From positions 1 through 64,000 of the forward strand of contig CAZXAQ010000012.1 in the NCBI GenBank assembly GCA_964638635.1: a stretch of DNA of 64,000 bases. The letters run 5' to 3'. The notes beneath the pieces were generated by a model. The model saw nothing but the letters and a program-made list of their open reading frames with translations, was not told the origin of the DNA and ran no database searches. The position numbers and the translations under genes are program-made. Below are positions 7,757-16,768 of this stretch, piece after piece (the stretch's first letter is position 1; every line of letters starts with the position of its first letter). The DNA is from SZUA-430 sp964638635. Its GTDB lineage: Bacteria > Pseudomonadota > Alphaproteobacteria > Micropepsales > Micropepsaceae.

Positions 7757-9234
7757 GGCTTTGCCTGGGTGGCCATGATCTTCTTGACCGCGGCGACGAG
7801 TTCGCTACGCGGGACGGTGACTTGCGCCGTCGCGCCGGAGGCCCATTGGGCGCGGTCTTTGATGTCTTTCGCCTGCTCCGCGCCGAGCACGAGGTCTTTC
7901 AGCGTGACGACGCCTTTCGCGCGTTCGTCGCTGCCTTCGATAACGGCAACGGGGCTCATGCGCTTGTCGGCGTATTTGAGCTGCGCTTTCATGCCGGAGG
8001 TGCCGGTATAGACCTCGGCGCGCAGGCCCGCGGCGCGCAATTCCTTTGCCATCGCGACGTAGGACGAGGTCGCGTCCTTGTCCATCGCGAGCACGACGAC
8101 GGGGCCCGCAACGTCTTCGTTCGCGCCGCGAGAGGCGAGGGCTGCGCGCAAGCGGCTGACGCCGATGGAGATGCCGGTTGCGGGGACTTGCACGCCCTTG
8201 AAGCGCGTGACGAGATCGTCGTAGCGGCCACCGCCGATGACGGAGCCGACGCGCACGGCAACGCCGTCTTCGTTCCTGATCTCGAACGTGAGTTCGGCTT
8301 CGATCACGGGGCCAGTGTAGTACGCGAGACCGCGCACGACCGACGGGTCGAAGCGCACGCGTTTGGTGTCGTAGCCGGCACCGGCCAGCGCCGCGTCGAT
8401 CTGGCGAAGTTCGGTGACGCCCGCTTGGCCGTCGGCGCTGTCGCCGACGACGCGTTCGAGCTCGTTGCAGAACGTGGCGCGGTCTTCGACGCTCGCTTCC
8501 GTGAAGGCGAGCACGCGCGCGACGGCGTTGGCGGAGAGGTTTGCGCCCTTCGTGAAGTCGCCGGACTCGTCTTTGCGGCCGGCGCCCAAGAGATCGCGCA
8601 CGGCGTCGGGGCCTAACCGATCAAGCTTGTCGATGGCGCGTAGCACGGCGAGGCGTTGGCCTTCGCCGTCGGGGCCCTTCGGAATGCCGACCGCTTCGAG
8701 GACGCCGTTCAGGACTTTGCGATTGTTGACTTTGACTATGTAGTTGCCCGCGAGGCCTAAGCGCTCGAGCGTGTCGCAGCTCATCATGCAGAGTTCGGCG
8801 TCGGCGAGCATGCTGGCCGTACCCACGGTGTCGGCGTCGAACTGGGTGAACTCGCGGTAGCGGCCGGGGCCGGGCTTTTCGTTGCGGAAGACTTGGCCGA
8901 CTTGGTAGCGACGGAACGGCTTCGGGAGCGCGTCGTAATTCTCGGCGACGAAGCGGGCGAGCGGCGCGGTCAGGTCGTAGCGGAGCGACAACCACGCATC
9001 GTCGTCGTCGCGGAAGGCGAACACGCCTTCGTTCGGGCGGTCTTGATCCGGCAGGAACTTGCCGAGCGCGTCGGCGAATTCGATCACCGGGGTTTCGAGC
9101 GGGTCGAAGCCGTAGGACTCGTAGACCTCGCGAATTGTCTCCAGCATCCGGCGCTCCGCCAATAGCTCCGCCCCCAGCCGGTCGCGGAACCCGCGCGGCT
9201 TCTCGGCAACGGCTTTGGTCGGTTTGTCGGTCAT
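7753..9234 (-). CDS. hisS: Histidyl-tRNA synthetase
   Basis: This 493-aa class II synthetase charges tRNA-His. Visible parts: PRGFRDRLG near the N-terminus, motif 2 (RNEKPGPGRYREFTQFD), the histidine-specific GLAYYTGPV segment, motif 3 with GGGRYDDLV and GISIGVSRL, and a C-terminal anticodon-binding domain. It is the first gene of the hisS-hisZ-hisG unit. Alphaproteobacteria are known for a HisRS that recognises a tRNA-His without G-1; the tRNA-His in this window (28730-28806) is of that type. No strong ribosome-binding site is visible before the ATG. Confidence 0.95.
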   Translation of the reverse strand: MTDKPTKAVAEKPRGFRDRLGAELLAERRMLETIREVYESYGFDPLETPVIEFADALGKFLPDQDRPNEGVFAFRDDDDAWLSLRYDLTAPLARFVAENYDALPKPFRRYQVGQVFRNEKPGPGRYREFTQFDADTVGTASMLADAELCMMSCDTLERLGLAGNYIVKVNNRKVLNGVLEAVGIPKGPDGEGQRLAVLRAIDKLDRLGPDAVRDLLGAGRKDESGDFTKGANLSANAVARVLAFTEASVEDRATFCNELERVVGDSADGQAGVTELRQIDAALAGAGYDTKRVRFDPSVVRGLAYYTGPVIEAELTFEIRNEDGVAVRVGSVIGGGRYDDLVTRFKGVQVPATGISIGVSRLRAALASRGANEDVAGPVVVLAMDKDATSSYVAMAKELRAAGLRAEVYTGTSGMKAQLKYADKRMSPVAVIEGSDERAKGVVTLKDLVLGAEQAKDIKDRAQWASGATAQVTVPRSELVAAVKKIMATQAKP

Positions 9235-9297
9235 AAGGGCGCGTTGGTACCCCGGCCACGGCGCGCCAGCAAGGCGGGAGAGATTAACGTCTATTCT

Positions 9298-9321
9298 CCG
9301 CCTCCCCCTTGTGGGAGGCGG
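9298..9321 (-). terminator. Hairpin downstream of the PQQ dehydrogenase gene
   Basis: A perfect 9-bp stem (CCGCCTCCC / GGGAGGCGG) with a 6-nt loop lies 4 nt beyond the stop of the minus-strand dehydrogenase gene. There is no long U tract, so it may act as an mRNA-stabilising 3' hairpin rather than a classical intrinsic terminator. Confidence 0.5.
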
Positions 9322-9325
9322 ATTC

Positions 9326-11581
9326 TTAGTTCGGCGGTGGGGCCGTCGGTGGTGCGGCGGCCGCCTTTTGTTGGGCGTCGTAGGCTTGGTGGGCGCCGTG
9401 GAGGACGTAGGCGTGGATGGCCTTCACGTCGTCTTCGTTGATTTGGTCGGCGAAGGAGGCCATGCCGTTGTCCTTGCGCTCGCCGTCGAGGACGATTTCC
9501 TTGTAGCGGCCGAACGTTTCCGGCGCTGAGTAACGCAGGTCCGGAACAACGCCCGCGCTCATCGCGAAGAAGCCGTGGCAGACGGCGCAGTAACGATGGA
9601 AGATCTGGTCGCCCTTGGCGATCGTCGCCGCGTTCGCGGTTTCGGCCGGCGGTTGCACCAACGGCGTCTGCGGGATCGGCGTCGCTTCGATCGTCTTTTG
9701 GCCGCCGATCTTGAACGCGAAGATCTTGCCCGCGTTGCCGTATTTCAGGATCGCGGTTGCCGGCTCGGGCGTGTAGGCGACGACGGCGCCACCCCAACCG
9801 GCGAGGACCGCGATGTATTGCTCGCCGTCGACGCTGTAGGTCACGGGCGGGGCAATGATGCCGGTCTTGGCGTCGATCTGCCAAACCTGCTCGCCGGTGT
9901 CGGCTTTCCATGCCGTGAACATGCCGTCGCCCGAGCCTTGGAAGACGAGGTTGCCTGCGGTCGTGAGCGCGCCGCCGTTCCAGAACGTCGGATGCTTCGC
10001 GCGCCAGACTTCTTTCTGGTTGATCGGGTCCCAGGCGAGCAGATAGGCCTCGGCAACAGGCAGCGGTTGACCCTTCGCGAGCGCCTGCATCGTGATTGTG
10101 GAGACCGCGCCGAAGTCGAGGCCGGTGTTCCACACGCCTGGCTTCACGGCGCGCGTCTTGTCGAACGTGAAGAGCTGCGGGATCAGCTGCACCGGGATGT
10201 AGGTCAACTTCGTCGTCGGGTTAAATGCCATCGGCTGCCAGTTGTGGCCGCCGTGAGGCGAGGGCTGCACCATCTTCGGGTTGTCGCGATAACCGGTCGA
10301 TGGGTCTTCGATCGGACGGCCCTTCGCGTCGAGGCCTTTGGCCCACGTCACGGGGATGTAGTTCTTGGCCGAAAGGAACTCGCCCGTCGCACGGTCGAGC
10401 ACGTAGTAGAAGCCGTTCTTCGGCGCTTGCATGATGACTTTGCGGATTTGGCCGTTGATCTCCAAGTCCGCCAAGATCATGTGCTGGGTCGCGGTGTAAT
10501 CCCAGTTGTCGCCGGGCGTCGTTTGGAAGTGCCACGCCTTCTCGCCGGTGTCCGGTTTGATCGCGATCATCGACGACACAAAGAGATTGTCGCCGCCGCC
10601 GGGCGAGCGCAGGTAGCGGCTCCACGGGCTGCCGTTGCCGGTGCCGATGTAGAGCAAGTCGAGGTCGGGGTCGTAGGCCATCGAGTCCCACACCGTGCCG
10701 CCGCCGCCGACTTCCCAGTATTTCCAACCGGGGCCGGTGTCGGCTTTCCAGGTGGGGAGCGCTTCTTTGAGGTGCTCGTTCTCGACCGGTACGCGCGGGT
10801 CGCCGGGGACGGTGTAGAAGCGCCAGAGCTGACGGCCGGTTTCGGCGTCGTAGGCGGTGATGTAGCCGCGCACGCCGAGCTCGGCGCCGCCGTTGCCGAT
10901 GATCACCTTGCCCTTGATGATGCGCGGGGCGCCGGTGACGGTGTAGGGCTTGTTGCGATCGACGGTTTGGACTTCCCAAATTGGTTTGCCGTTCTTTGCA
11001 TCGAGCGCGACAAGGCGTCCGTCGAGCGTGCCGACATAGACGCGGCCCTTCCATACGGCGACGCCGCGATTGACGACGTCGCAGCAGGGTTTGCGGCCGG
11101 TCTCGCCGGGGACTTCGGGATCATATTTCCAAAGCTCTTCACCGGACTTTGCGTCGAGCGCGTAGACCTTGCTCCACGAGCCGGTCGCAAACATCACGCC
11201 ATCGACGACGATCGGCGAGGCTTCGAGGCCGCGGATCGTGTCGGTGTCGTAGGTCCAGGCGAGACCTAAATCCTTCGCGTTTTCCGCATTGATCTTGTCC
11301 AAGGGCGAGAAGCGCTGTTCGCCGTAGGTGCGGCCGTGGGCGAGCCAGTTCTGCGGCTCGCTGTCGGCGGCCACGATGCGGGCGCCGTCGAGGTTGTTGA
11401 CCGCGTTGGCGATACGTTTGGCCGTCGCTTGGGCTTTGCTGACATCGACCGGGGTCGTGCCTTCGACCACGTCGCCGATCGTCGTCGGCGGGCCGCCGAA
11501 CGAACGGCCGAGGATTGGAATCGCCAGCACGAGTGCGACCGCGGCTGCGACCAGCGCGAGACGTGAGTTCTCCGATGTCAT
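9326..11581 (-). CDS. PQQ-dependent quinohemoprotein alcohol dehydrogenase with C-terminal cytochrome c domain
   Basis: The 751-aa periplasmic enzyme has an N-terminal membrane or signal segment, an eight-bladed PQQ propeller with repeated W-type motifs (AWTYDTDT, LWKYDPEV, LWRFYTVPGDP), and an adjacent CysCys (CCDVVNRG, ~166-167) that forms the disulfide over PQQ. The catalytic Asp is in PGDNWDYT. The residue two after it is Thr rather than Asp, which by family knowledge favours a Ca-dependent over a lanthanide-dependent enzyme. The C-terminus holds CAVCH (~665) and NGMASF as heme ligands, so it is a type II alcohol dehydrogenase. The ATG at 11581 is preferred to GTG at 11590 because of AAGGG upstream. 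Exact substrate unknown. Confidence 0.92.
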   Translation of the reverse strand: MTSENSRLALVAAAVALVLAIPILGRSFGGPPTTIGDVVEGTTPVDVSKAQATAKRIANAVNNLDGARIVAADSEPQNWLAHGRTYGEQRFSPLDKINAENAKDLGLAWTYDTDTIRGLEASPIVVDGVMFATGSWSKVYALDAKSGEELWKYDPEVPGETGRKPCCDVVNRGVAVWKGRVYVGTLDGRLVALDAKNGKPIWEVQTVDRNKPYTVTGAPRIIKGKVIIGNGGAELGVRGYITAYDAETGRQLWRFYTVPGDPRVPVENEHLKEALPTWKADTGPGWKYWEVGGGGTVWDSMAYDPDLDLLYIGTGNGSPWSRYLRSPGGGDNLFVSSMIAIKPDTGEKAWHFQTTPGDNWDYTATQHMILADLEINGQIRKVIMQAPKNGFYYVLDRATGEFLSAKNYIPVTWAKGLDAKGRPIEDPSTGYRDNPKMVQPSPHGGHNWQPMAFNPTTKLTYIPVQLIPQLFTFDKTRAVKPGVWNTGLDFGAVSTITMQALAKGQPLPVAEAYLLAWDPINQKEVWRAKHPTFWNGGALTTAGNLVFQGSGDGMFTAWKADTGEQVWQIDAKTGIIAPPVTYSVDGEQYIAVLAGWGGAVVAYTPEPATAILKYGNAGKIFAFKIGGQKTIEATPIPQTPLVQPPAETANAATIAKGDQIFHRYCAVCHGFFAMSAGVVPDLRYSAPETFGRYKEIVLDGERKDNGMASFADQINEDDVKAIHAYVLHGAHQAYDAQQKAAAAPPTAPPPN

Positions 11582-11654
11582 GAAGTCCACCCTTATGAAG
11601 TGTTTGTCGTTGTTGCGGGCACGGTAACCATCCGCCGCGGCCGCCGCAACGGGC

Positions 11655-12908
11655 CTAGAGCGGCAACTTCAAGACGAAGGCTGCGCGGCCATCGCGCGTC
11701 TCGACCGTTACGTCACCGCCGTGGCGGCGGGCGATTTGGCGTACGAGTGCGAGGCCGAGGCCCGTGCCTGCGGAGGTCGCGCCCGCTTTGCGGAAGAACG
11801 GTTCGAAGATGCGGGCGCGGTCGGCGTCCGCTATGCCGGGGCCGTGGTCGCTGACGGTGAGCGTGGCGGTGACGGCGTCCGCTTGCACGGCGACTTCGAT
11901 AGGCGAGGCGCCGTGGCGTTTGGCGTTTTCGAGCAGGTTGCGGGCCAGGCGGCGCAGGAGGCGGGCGTCGCCTTGCACGGTGACGGGCGTGCCCGCGACC
12001 GCCGTGCCTTCGTAGTGCGCGGCCTCTTCGGCGGCGAGCGCGAGCAGGTCGACGGGCTCGATGCTGTCGAGGCGGCCCATCGCGTCGAGGCGGCTTGAGA
12101 GCAGGATTTCGTCGATCAATTGGTCGAGTTCGGCGATGTCTTGTTCGAGTTCGGCCTTGCGGGCGGGGTCGGCCTTCTCTTTGAGCAGCTCGATGCCCAT
12201 GCGCAGGCGTGTCAGCGGCGTGCGCAGCTCGTGCGAGGCGTTGGCGAGCAGCATCTTGTGGGCTTTGATCAGGTCTTCGATGCGGCCGGCCGCGCGGTTG
12301 AAGCTTTCGGCGACGCCCGCGACTTCGTCTTTGCCTTCGACTTTGACGCGGGTGGTCAAGTCGCCGGCGCCGAGTTGTTCGACGCCGGTTTGCAGGCGCT
12401 CAAGGCGGCCGGTGATGCCGCGGACGACGGGATAGGCGCCGAGCGCGATCAGAAGCGCCACGATCGCGAGGTGGCTGAAGAAGCCGAGACCGCGCCGCTC
12501 GCGCTCGAAGGGCGGGCGGATGACGATGCTGCGGCCGTCGCGCAAGGGCAGCGTCCAGACGCGGCGGTGCGGGCCGTGCACCCAGCGATCGTCGCCGTCG
12601 TTCGCTTCGTCCGGCGGGGGCAGCGTTTCTCCGGCGGCTGCGATTAGCTTGCCGCCGGCATCGTAGAGCGCAAGATCGGCGCCGATAAGGCGCGACAAGC
12701 GCTCCACCGCGGCGCGCTGCGCGTCCGGCGGGGCGGCCGGGTCGGCGAGCGATGCGGTCAGCACGCCGCCTGCCATATTGAAGGCTCCGCGCATCGAGTC
12801 GACCTCGGGACCTGCGCGGAAGAGGGCCGCGGTCACCACGACGACCAGAAGCAGGCTCGCCACGATCGTGAGGTAAACCTTGACGAAGAGGCGGTTGAAG
12901 ATGCGCAT
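11655..12908 (-). CDS. Sensor histidine kinase, CpxA-like
   Basis: This 417-aa membrane kinase has TM segments near residues 9-30 and 143-163 flanking a ~110-residue periplasmic domain, then a HAMP domain, HisKA with SHELRTPLTRL (phosphoacceptor His226), and an HATPase domain with NLLENAKRHG, DHGPGIAD and GTGLGLALV. It is the last gene of a unit with an OmpR-class regulator (3-nt gap) and a CpxP/Spy-like periplasmic protein. By analogy with Cpx it senses envelope or metal stress; that is inference from gene order and domain content. Confidence 0.9.
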   Translation of the reverse strand: MRIFNRLFVKVYLTIVASLLLVVVVTAALFRAGPEVDSMRGAFNMAGGVLTASLADPAAPPDAQRAAVERLSRLIGADLALYDAGGKLIAAAGETLPPPDEANDGDDRWVHGPHRRVWTLPLRDGRSIVIRPPFERERRGLGFFSHLAIVALLIALGAYPVVRGITGRLERLQTGVEQLGAGDLTTRVKVEGKDEVAGVAESFNRAAGRIEDLIKAHKMLLANASHELRTPLTRLRMGIELLKEKADPARKAELEQDIAELDQLIDEILLSSRLDAMGRLDSIEPVDLLALAAEEAAHYEGTAVAGTPVTVQGDARLLRRLARNLLENAKRHGASPIEVAVQADAVTATLTVSDHGPGIADADRARIFEPFFRKAGATSAGTGLGLALVRQIARRHGGDVTVETRDGRAAFVLKLPL

Positions 12909-12911
12909 CGC

Positions 12912-13595
12912 CTAATCCTGCGCCTTGGCGAAGACGTAGCCGGCGCCACGCACGGTGATCACCCGGCGCGGGGCCTTCGGATTATCTTCGATCGCGGCGC
13001 GGATGCGCGAGATGTGCACGTCGATCGAGCGGTCGAAGGCCTCGATCGTTTCACCCTTGACGAGGTCGAACAGCGCGTCGCGCGAGAGCACGCGGCCGGC
13101 GCGTTCGGCCATCGCGAGGATGAGCGCGTATTGGTAGCTGGTGAGCGCGCGGGGCGTGCCGTCGATTCGGACTTCACGCGCGTCCTTGTCGATCTCCAGT
13201 TTGCCGAAGCGAAGGACGTTTGCGGGCGTGCTGTGGGCGCGGCGTAGGATCGCTCGCAAGCGCGCCAAGAGTTCGCGCGGTTCGAACGGCTTTGGCAGGT
13301 AGTCGTCGGCGCCCATTTCGAGGCCGACGATGCGGTCCATCGCGTCGCCTCTGGCGGTCAGCATCAAGATGGGCGTTTGGGCTTTCGCCCGGACCTCTTT
13401 GCAGACCTCAAGACCGTCCATGTCGGGGAGCATGAGATCGAGCACGAGGGCGTCGAAGGTTTCGCGCTGCGTGAGGGCGATGCCGGCGCGGCCGCTGGGG
13501 GCGTGGGTGACGCGATAGCCCGCGCCCGCCAGATAGTCTTCGACCATCCGGGCGAGGCGCGGGTCGTCTTCGATCAAGAGAATGCGGTCGGCCAC
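12912..13595 (-). CDS. OmpR/PhoB-family response regulator, CpxR-like
   Basis: This 227-aa protein has a receiver domain with acidic pair E9-D10-D11, phosphoacceptor Asp53 (VLDLMLPD) and the LPKPFEP lysine segment, followed by a winged-helix DNA-binding domain ending RRVITVRGAGYVF. A GTG start at 13595 is chosen because the receiver domain begins there and AAGGA lies about 8 nt upstream. The frame stays open further upstream, but that stretch is Arg/Ser-rich antisense-like sequence. It pairs with the histidine kinase just downstream. Confidence 0.92.
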   Translation of the reverse strand: MADRILLIEDDPRLARMVEDYLAGAGYRVTHAPSGRAGIALTQRETFDALVLDLMLPDMDGLEVCKEVRAKAQTPILMLTARGDAMDRIVGLEMGADDYLPKPFEPRELLARLRAILRRAHSTPANVLRFGKLEIDKDAREVRIDGTPRALTSYQYALILAMAERAGRVLSRDALFDLVKGETIEAFDRSIDVHISRIRAAIEDNPKAPRRVITVRGAGYVFAKAQD

Positions 13596-13626
13596 CGTCG
13601 GTTTCCTTCGAGCCGACCGCACGCCA

Positions 13627-14148
13627 TCAGAAGTCCCAGCGTTGCGCAACCTTTGCGCGCTGCTCGGGCGTAAGGACCTCGGCCGCATCGGCCAGCGCTT
13701 GGGCGAGGCGTTTGCTCGCTTCGTCGGCGCCCGCGATTTGCTCGGCGCGGAAGGCTTCAATCGCCGCGCGGTCGATGGTCGGTTGGCGCAAGATTTCGAC
13801 GCCGCGTTTGCGGGCCGCTTCCATCTTTTCGTGCAGCGGCTGGATGTCGGTCGCGAGCGATTCAGCGATCGCGGTCAGCTTTTGCTTCTGCTCGGGCGTC
13901 GCGTCGACGTGCCGTGCGAAGTGGTCGACCATGTGGCCCGCATGTTCCTTCGCTTGCTCCGGCGTTACGGGGCCGTGCATGCGGTGGTGACCCCAGCCGC
14001 CCGGTCCGCCGCCCCAATGGCGCGGGCCGAAGCCGCCGTGACCCATCGCCGAGGTCGCAAGACCACCGCCGACGAGGCCGACGATCGCGGCGCCAAGCAA
14101 AGCCGCGTAGCCGAAGCCGCGGCGGGTCGGTTTTGTTTCGTCTGTCAT
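13627..14148 (-). CDS. Periplasmic CpxP/Spy-like (LTXXQ) protein
   Basis: This 173-aa protein starts with a cationic stretch and a hydrophobic export segment (GYAALLGAAIVGLVGGG). A Gly/His-rich stretch (HGGFGPRHWGGG, GWGHHRMHG) that could bind metal follows, and then a helical region with two LTXXQ-like elements (VTPEQ, LTPEQ). That matches Spy/CpxP family periplasmic chaperone-regulators and heavy-metal sensors. A GGAGAAG ribosome-binding site precedes the ATG. It heads the kinase/regulator unit, so it is likely both target and feedback component of that system. Confidence 0.78.
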   Translation of the reverse strand: MTDETKPTRRGFGYAALLGAAIVGLVGGGLATSAMGHGGFGPRHWGGGPGGWGHHRMHGPVTPEQAKEHAGHMVDHFARHVDATPEQKQKLTAIAESLATDIQPLHEKMEAARKRGVEILRQPTIDRAAIEAFRAEQIAGADEASKRLAQALADAAEVLTPEQRAKVAQRWDF

Positions 14149-14380
14149 TTGTCTTCTCCGTGGTGGGCCGATTATGCCCTGTCCTTCAAATGGACGATGC
14201 TTGTTTCGTGCGATTTGCGGCCGTGTAAAGATTTGTTGCTCAAAGGGCCGTTCGTTAAGACAGGATCCCCGCGTCATTTGGCGCAAATGTGCCGGTTTTT
14301 GGGGGTTGTAAGGGCATCCTTCTGCCGCTCTAATCCGCCGCCTTTCAACGGCCCTTTCCTCCAGCGAAATTCGAGCACAC

Positions 14381-15313
14381 ATGGCGCGCCTGACGATCAT
14401 TCCCGACAACACGAATATCGACTTTGTCGGACAGCGCTATGTCGCGTTCGCGATCGACGGGCTGCTTGTCGTTGCGACCATCCTTTCGCTCTATTTCCAA
14501 GGGCTCAATCTCGGCATCGACTTCACGGGCGGCGTCGTGATCGAGGCGTCGAGCGAGAAGGCGATCGATCTGGGGTCTCTTCGCAGCAAACTCGGCGGTC
14601 TCGGCTTCGGCGAGGTTGCGCTGCAGAATTTCGGCACCGACAAGGCGGTGCTCATCCGCGTGCAGCCGTCGCAGCAAGTGAGCGGCCAAGAACAGGTGGT
14701 CGCGAACAAGATCAAGGAAGCTCTCGGTCCTTCGTTCAAGATCGACCGGCAGGAGGCCGTGGGTCCAAAGGTTTCCGGCGAGCTGTTCCAAACCGGCGTG
14801 ATCGCGACTGTTCTCGCCATTCTTATGATCGCCGCGTATGTCTGGTTCCGGTTCGAGTGGCAGTTCGGCATCGCCGGCATGCTCGCCACCGGTCACGACG
14901 TTCTGGTCGCGGTCGGCATGTATTCGTTCTTTCAGTTCGACTTCAACTTGACGTCGATCGCGGCGCTTCTGTTGCTTGCGGGTTACTCGATCAACGACAC
15001 GGTCGTCGTTTTCGACCGGATACGCGAGAACCGGCGCAAGTTCCGGCAGATGGCGCTCGGCGAACTCATCAATGTTTCGACGAACCAGACGCTGTCGCGC
15101 ACGTTCCTGACGAGCTTTACGACGGCGCTGTCGGTCGTACCCTTGATCCTGTTCGGCGGGGAGGCCTTGTTTGGGTTTGGGGCAACGATCCTTTGGGGCA
15201 TCGTCATCGGCACGTATTCGTCGGTGTTCGTCGCCTCGTGTCTCTTGCTTTATCTGCCGACGATCAAGATGGGCGCCGCGGTAAAGACCGAGCGCGCGGG
15301 CGCGCAGGTCTAA
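14381..15313 (+). CDS. secF: Protein translocase subunit SecF
   Basis: This 310-aa inner-membrane protein has six predicted TM segments. The first is followed by the conserved GIDFTGGVVIEA periplasmic motif, and later segments include GYSINDTVVVFDRIREN and FGATILWGIVIGTYSSVFVAS, all diagnostic of SecF. It works with SecD to complete pre-protein export using the proton gradient. No secD is adjacent (an envelope-stress gene set lies upstream on the opposite strand), so secDF is probably split in this genome or secD lies elsewhere. Its stop overlaps the convergent permease stop by 4 nt. Confidence 0.94.
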   Translation: MARLTIIPDNTNIDFVGQRYVAFAIDGLLVVATILSLYFQGLNLGIDFTGGVVIEASSEKAIDLGSLRSKLGGLGFGEVALQNFGTDKAVLIRVQPSQQVSGQEQVVANKIKEALGPSFKIDRQEAVGPKVSGELFQTGVIATVLAILMIAAYVWFRFEWQFGIAGMLATGHDVLVAVGMYSFFQFDFNLTSIAALLLLAGYSINDTVVVFDRIRENRRKFRQMALGELINVSTNQTLSRTFLTSFTTALSVVPLILFGGEALFGFGATILWGIVIGTYSSVFVASCLLLYLPTIKMGAAVKTERAGAQV

Positions 15314-16152
15314 CCGAAATAGGCCCAGGCCATCCGCATGGCAGTGAGGCAGAGGAACGTCCCGAACGCGAGGCGTAGCGCGCGGCGCGACAGGCTGTGC
15401 GCGAGCGCGACGCCCCAGGGCGCCGCGACGATCGTGGCCGGTACGATCAGCGCGAGGCCAATCAGGCTGACGTAGCCCAGCGAGTAGGGCGGCAGGCCCG
15501 CTGCGTTCCAGCCCGTGACGATCATGCCGATCGCGCCCGGCACCGCGATGATGAGGCCGAAGCCAGCGGCGGTTGCGACCGCACGGTGGATGGCGGCGCC
15601 GAACAGCGTCATTACCGTGACGCCAAACGTGCCGCCACCGATGCCCATCATCACCGAGAGGCAGCCGTTCGCGAGGCCGAGCGGCCAACTCCAGAGGCCT
15701 TTCGGCACGTCGTCGCCGAGGCGCCATTCTTCGCGGCCCAAGAGCATGAAGAGGCCAAGCGCCCCAGCGCCGGCGGCGAACACGCCGGTCAAGCCCTTGC
15801 CGCCGACGAGATGGGCGAGCCAGGTTCCGACCACGACGCCCGCGAATGTGGGCAGCGCCCAGGCGCGGAGGATCGGCCAATCGACCGCGCCCTTCTTGTT
15901 GTGGCTCAAGGTCGAGCGGATCGAGGTTGGGATGATGGTCGCCAGCGAAGTTCCGACCGCGAGCGGCATGCGCACTGCCTCGTCCACGCCGAGGAAGCCC
16001 AGCGCCTGATAGAGTACCGGCACAAGGACGATGCCGCCGCCGACGCCGAGCAGGCCCGCGACCGTGCCGGCGACGAGGCCGGAGAGGCCGACGGCGGCGC
16101 CGAGCGCGATCAGTTCGCCGGTCGAGACGGTCGCGAAGGTGTCCACGCTCAT
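15310..16152 (-). CDS. TauE/SafE-family sulfite exporter-like permease
   Basis: This 280-aa membrane protein has about eight TM segments and two related halves. Each half contains a glycine-rich motif of the family (GLLGVGGGIVLVPVL near residue 34, and MMGIGGGTFGVTVMTL in the second half). The family exports sulfite, sulfoacetate or related organosulfur anions; the substrate here is not determinable. It is transcribed toward secF with a 4-nt convergent overlap. Upstream (16237-16269) are three 11-nt direct repeats that could be an operator. Confidence 0.85.
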   Translation of the reverse strand: MSVDTFATVSTGELIALGAAVGLSGLVAGTVAGLLGVGGGIVLVPVLYQALGFLGVDEAVRMPLAVGTSLATIIPTSIRSTLSHNKKGAVDWPILRAWALPTFAGVVVGTWLAHLVGGKGLTGVFAAGAGALGLFMLLGREEWRLGDDVPKGLWSWPLGLANGCLSVMMGIGGGTFGVTVMTLFGAAIHRAVATAAGFGLIIAVPGAIGMIVTGWNAAGLPPYSLGYVSLIGLALIVPATIVAAPWGVALAHSLSRRALRLAFGTFLCLTAMRMAWAYFG

Positions 16153-16236
16153 TCGTGAGGATTTTCCGTCGAAAAGACGCGATTACAAAATCGAATCCGT
16201 TGGATGCGTTTGCTTCGCGGATTTCCGCCACCTTAT

Positions 16237-16269
16237 CCGTTTGGAATCCGTTTGGAATCCGTTTGGGAA
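16237..16269. repeat. Three tandem 11-nt direct repeats
   Basis: CCGTTTGGAAT occurs twice in tandem (16237-16247, 16248-16258), followed by CCGTTTGGGAA (16259-16269). Further CGTTTG words flank it. An 11-nt period is one helical turn and is typical of binding sites for OmpR-class regulators. The array lies about 85 nt upstream of the permease start at 16152 on the minus strand. Confidence 0.6.
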
Positions 16270-16349
16270 GCGTTTGGCGGATCGAAGTTGCGAAACCTAA
16301 TCCGTCAACGCCGCGCGGCAGAACACCGTTTGCGTCCAACGGCTTAGCG

Positions 16350-16488
16350 CGGCTTTGACGAAATACAACGCGAATCTGGCCGCTACGCCGCTACATCGGC
16401 TGAGTTCCGCAAAAAACGCCGCTACATGGGTGCTACCGCGGCGCTACTTGTAGCGCCCCTCGCCGATCGCTCGTAGCGGGTAACCGCC
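16350..16488. repeat. Dispersed repeat, copy A (CGCTAC words)
   Basis: About 139 nt beginning GCGGCTTTGACGAAATACA aligns over its length with 53319-53456. Inside are five direct GCTAC words (most as CGCTAC) and inverted GTAGCG words. GGCGCTAC-TT-GTAGCGCC (centred near 16450) is a perfect 8-bp hairpin. The second copy uses CGTTAC/GTAACG at the same places. A GTCGCAGCCGC block ~90 nt downstream (16569-16579) is also shared with copy B. I see no gene between 16153 and 16768. Confidence 0.75.
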
Positions 16489-16768
16489 GAGAAGATTCGA
16501 ACGCACTCCGCCGCACTCTTCGCGGTTCGGCCCGCAAATCGCCGTTGATCCCGATGCACGATGTCAAAGTCGCAGCCGCAATCGCGCGCGGATGCCGGAA
16601 CGATTGAAAGCGCGGAACATTCGTAGAACATTTCGGTGCAAAAGTCAAGCGAATATTTCTTGCGTCACCAGAACTGAATTCGGACGTCGCGCGGCGCCAG
16701 CGCCCCATGTTGATTTCCGGCGAACCGGAGCCGATGATCGAGACAGGCAAGGTCCGGAGAACAAGAGA

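Noticed and set aside
9575..11269. 564-aa plus-strand open frame opposite the PQQ dehydrogenase
   Set aside because: Antisense to a protein with all catalytic and heme motifs; the translated sequence has no recognisable domain.
14345..16339. 664-aa minus-strand open frame covering secF and the permease region
   Set aside because: It is antisense to secF, a clear SecF, and out of frame with the TauE/SafE permease. Its translation is Arg/Asp/His-rich with no domain, typical of a shadow frame in high-GC DNA.
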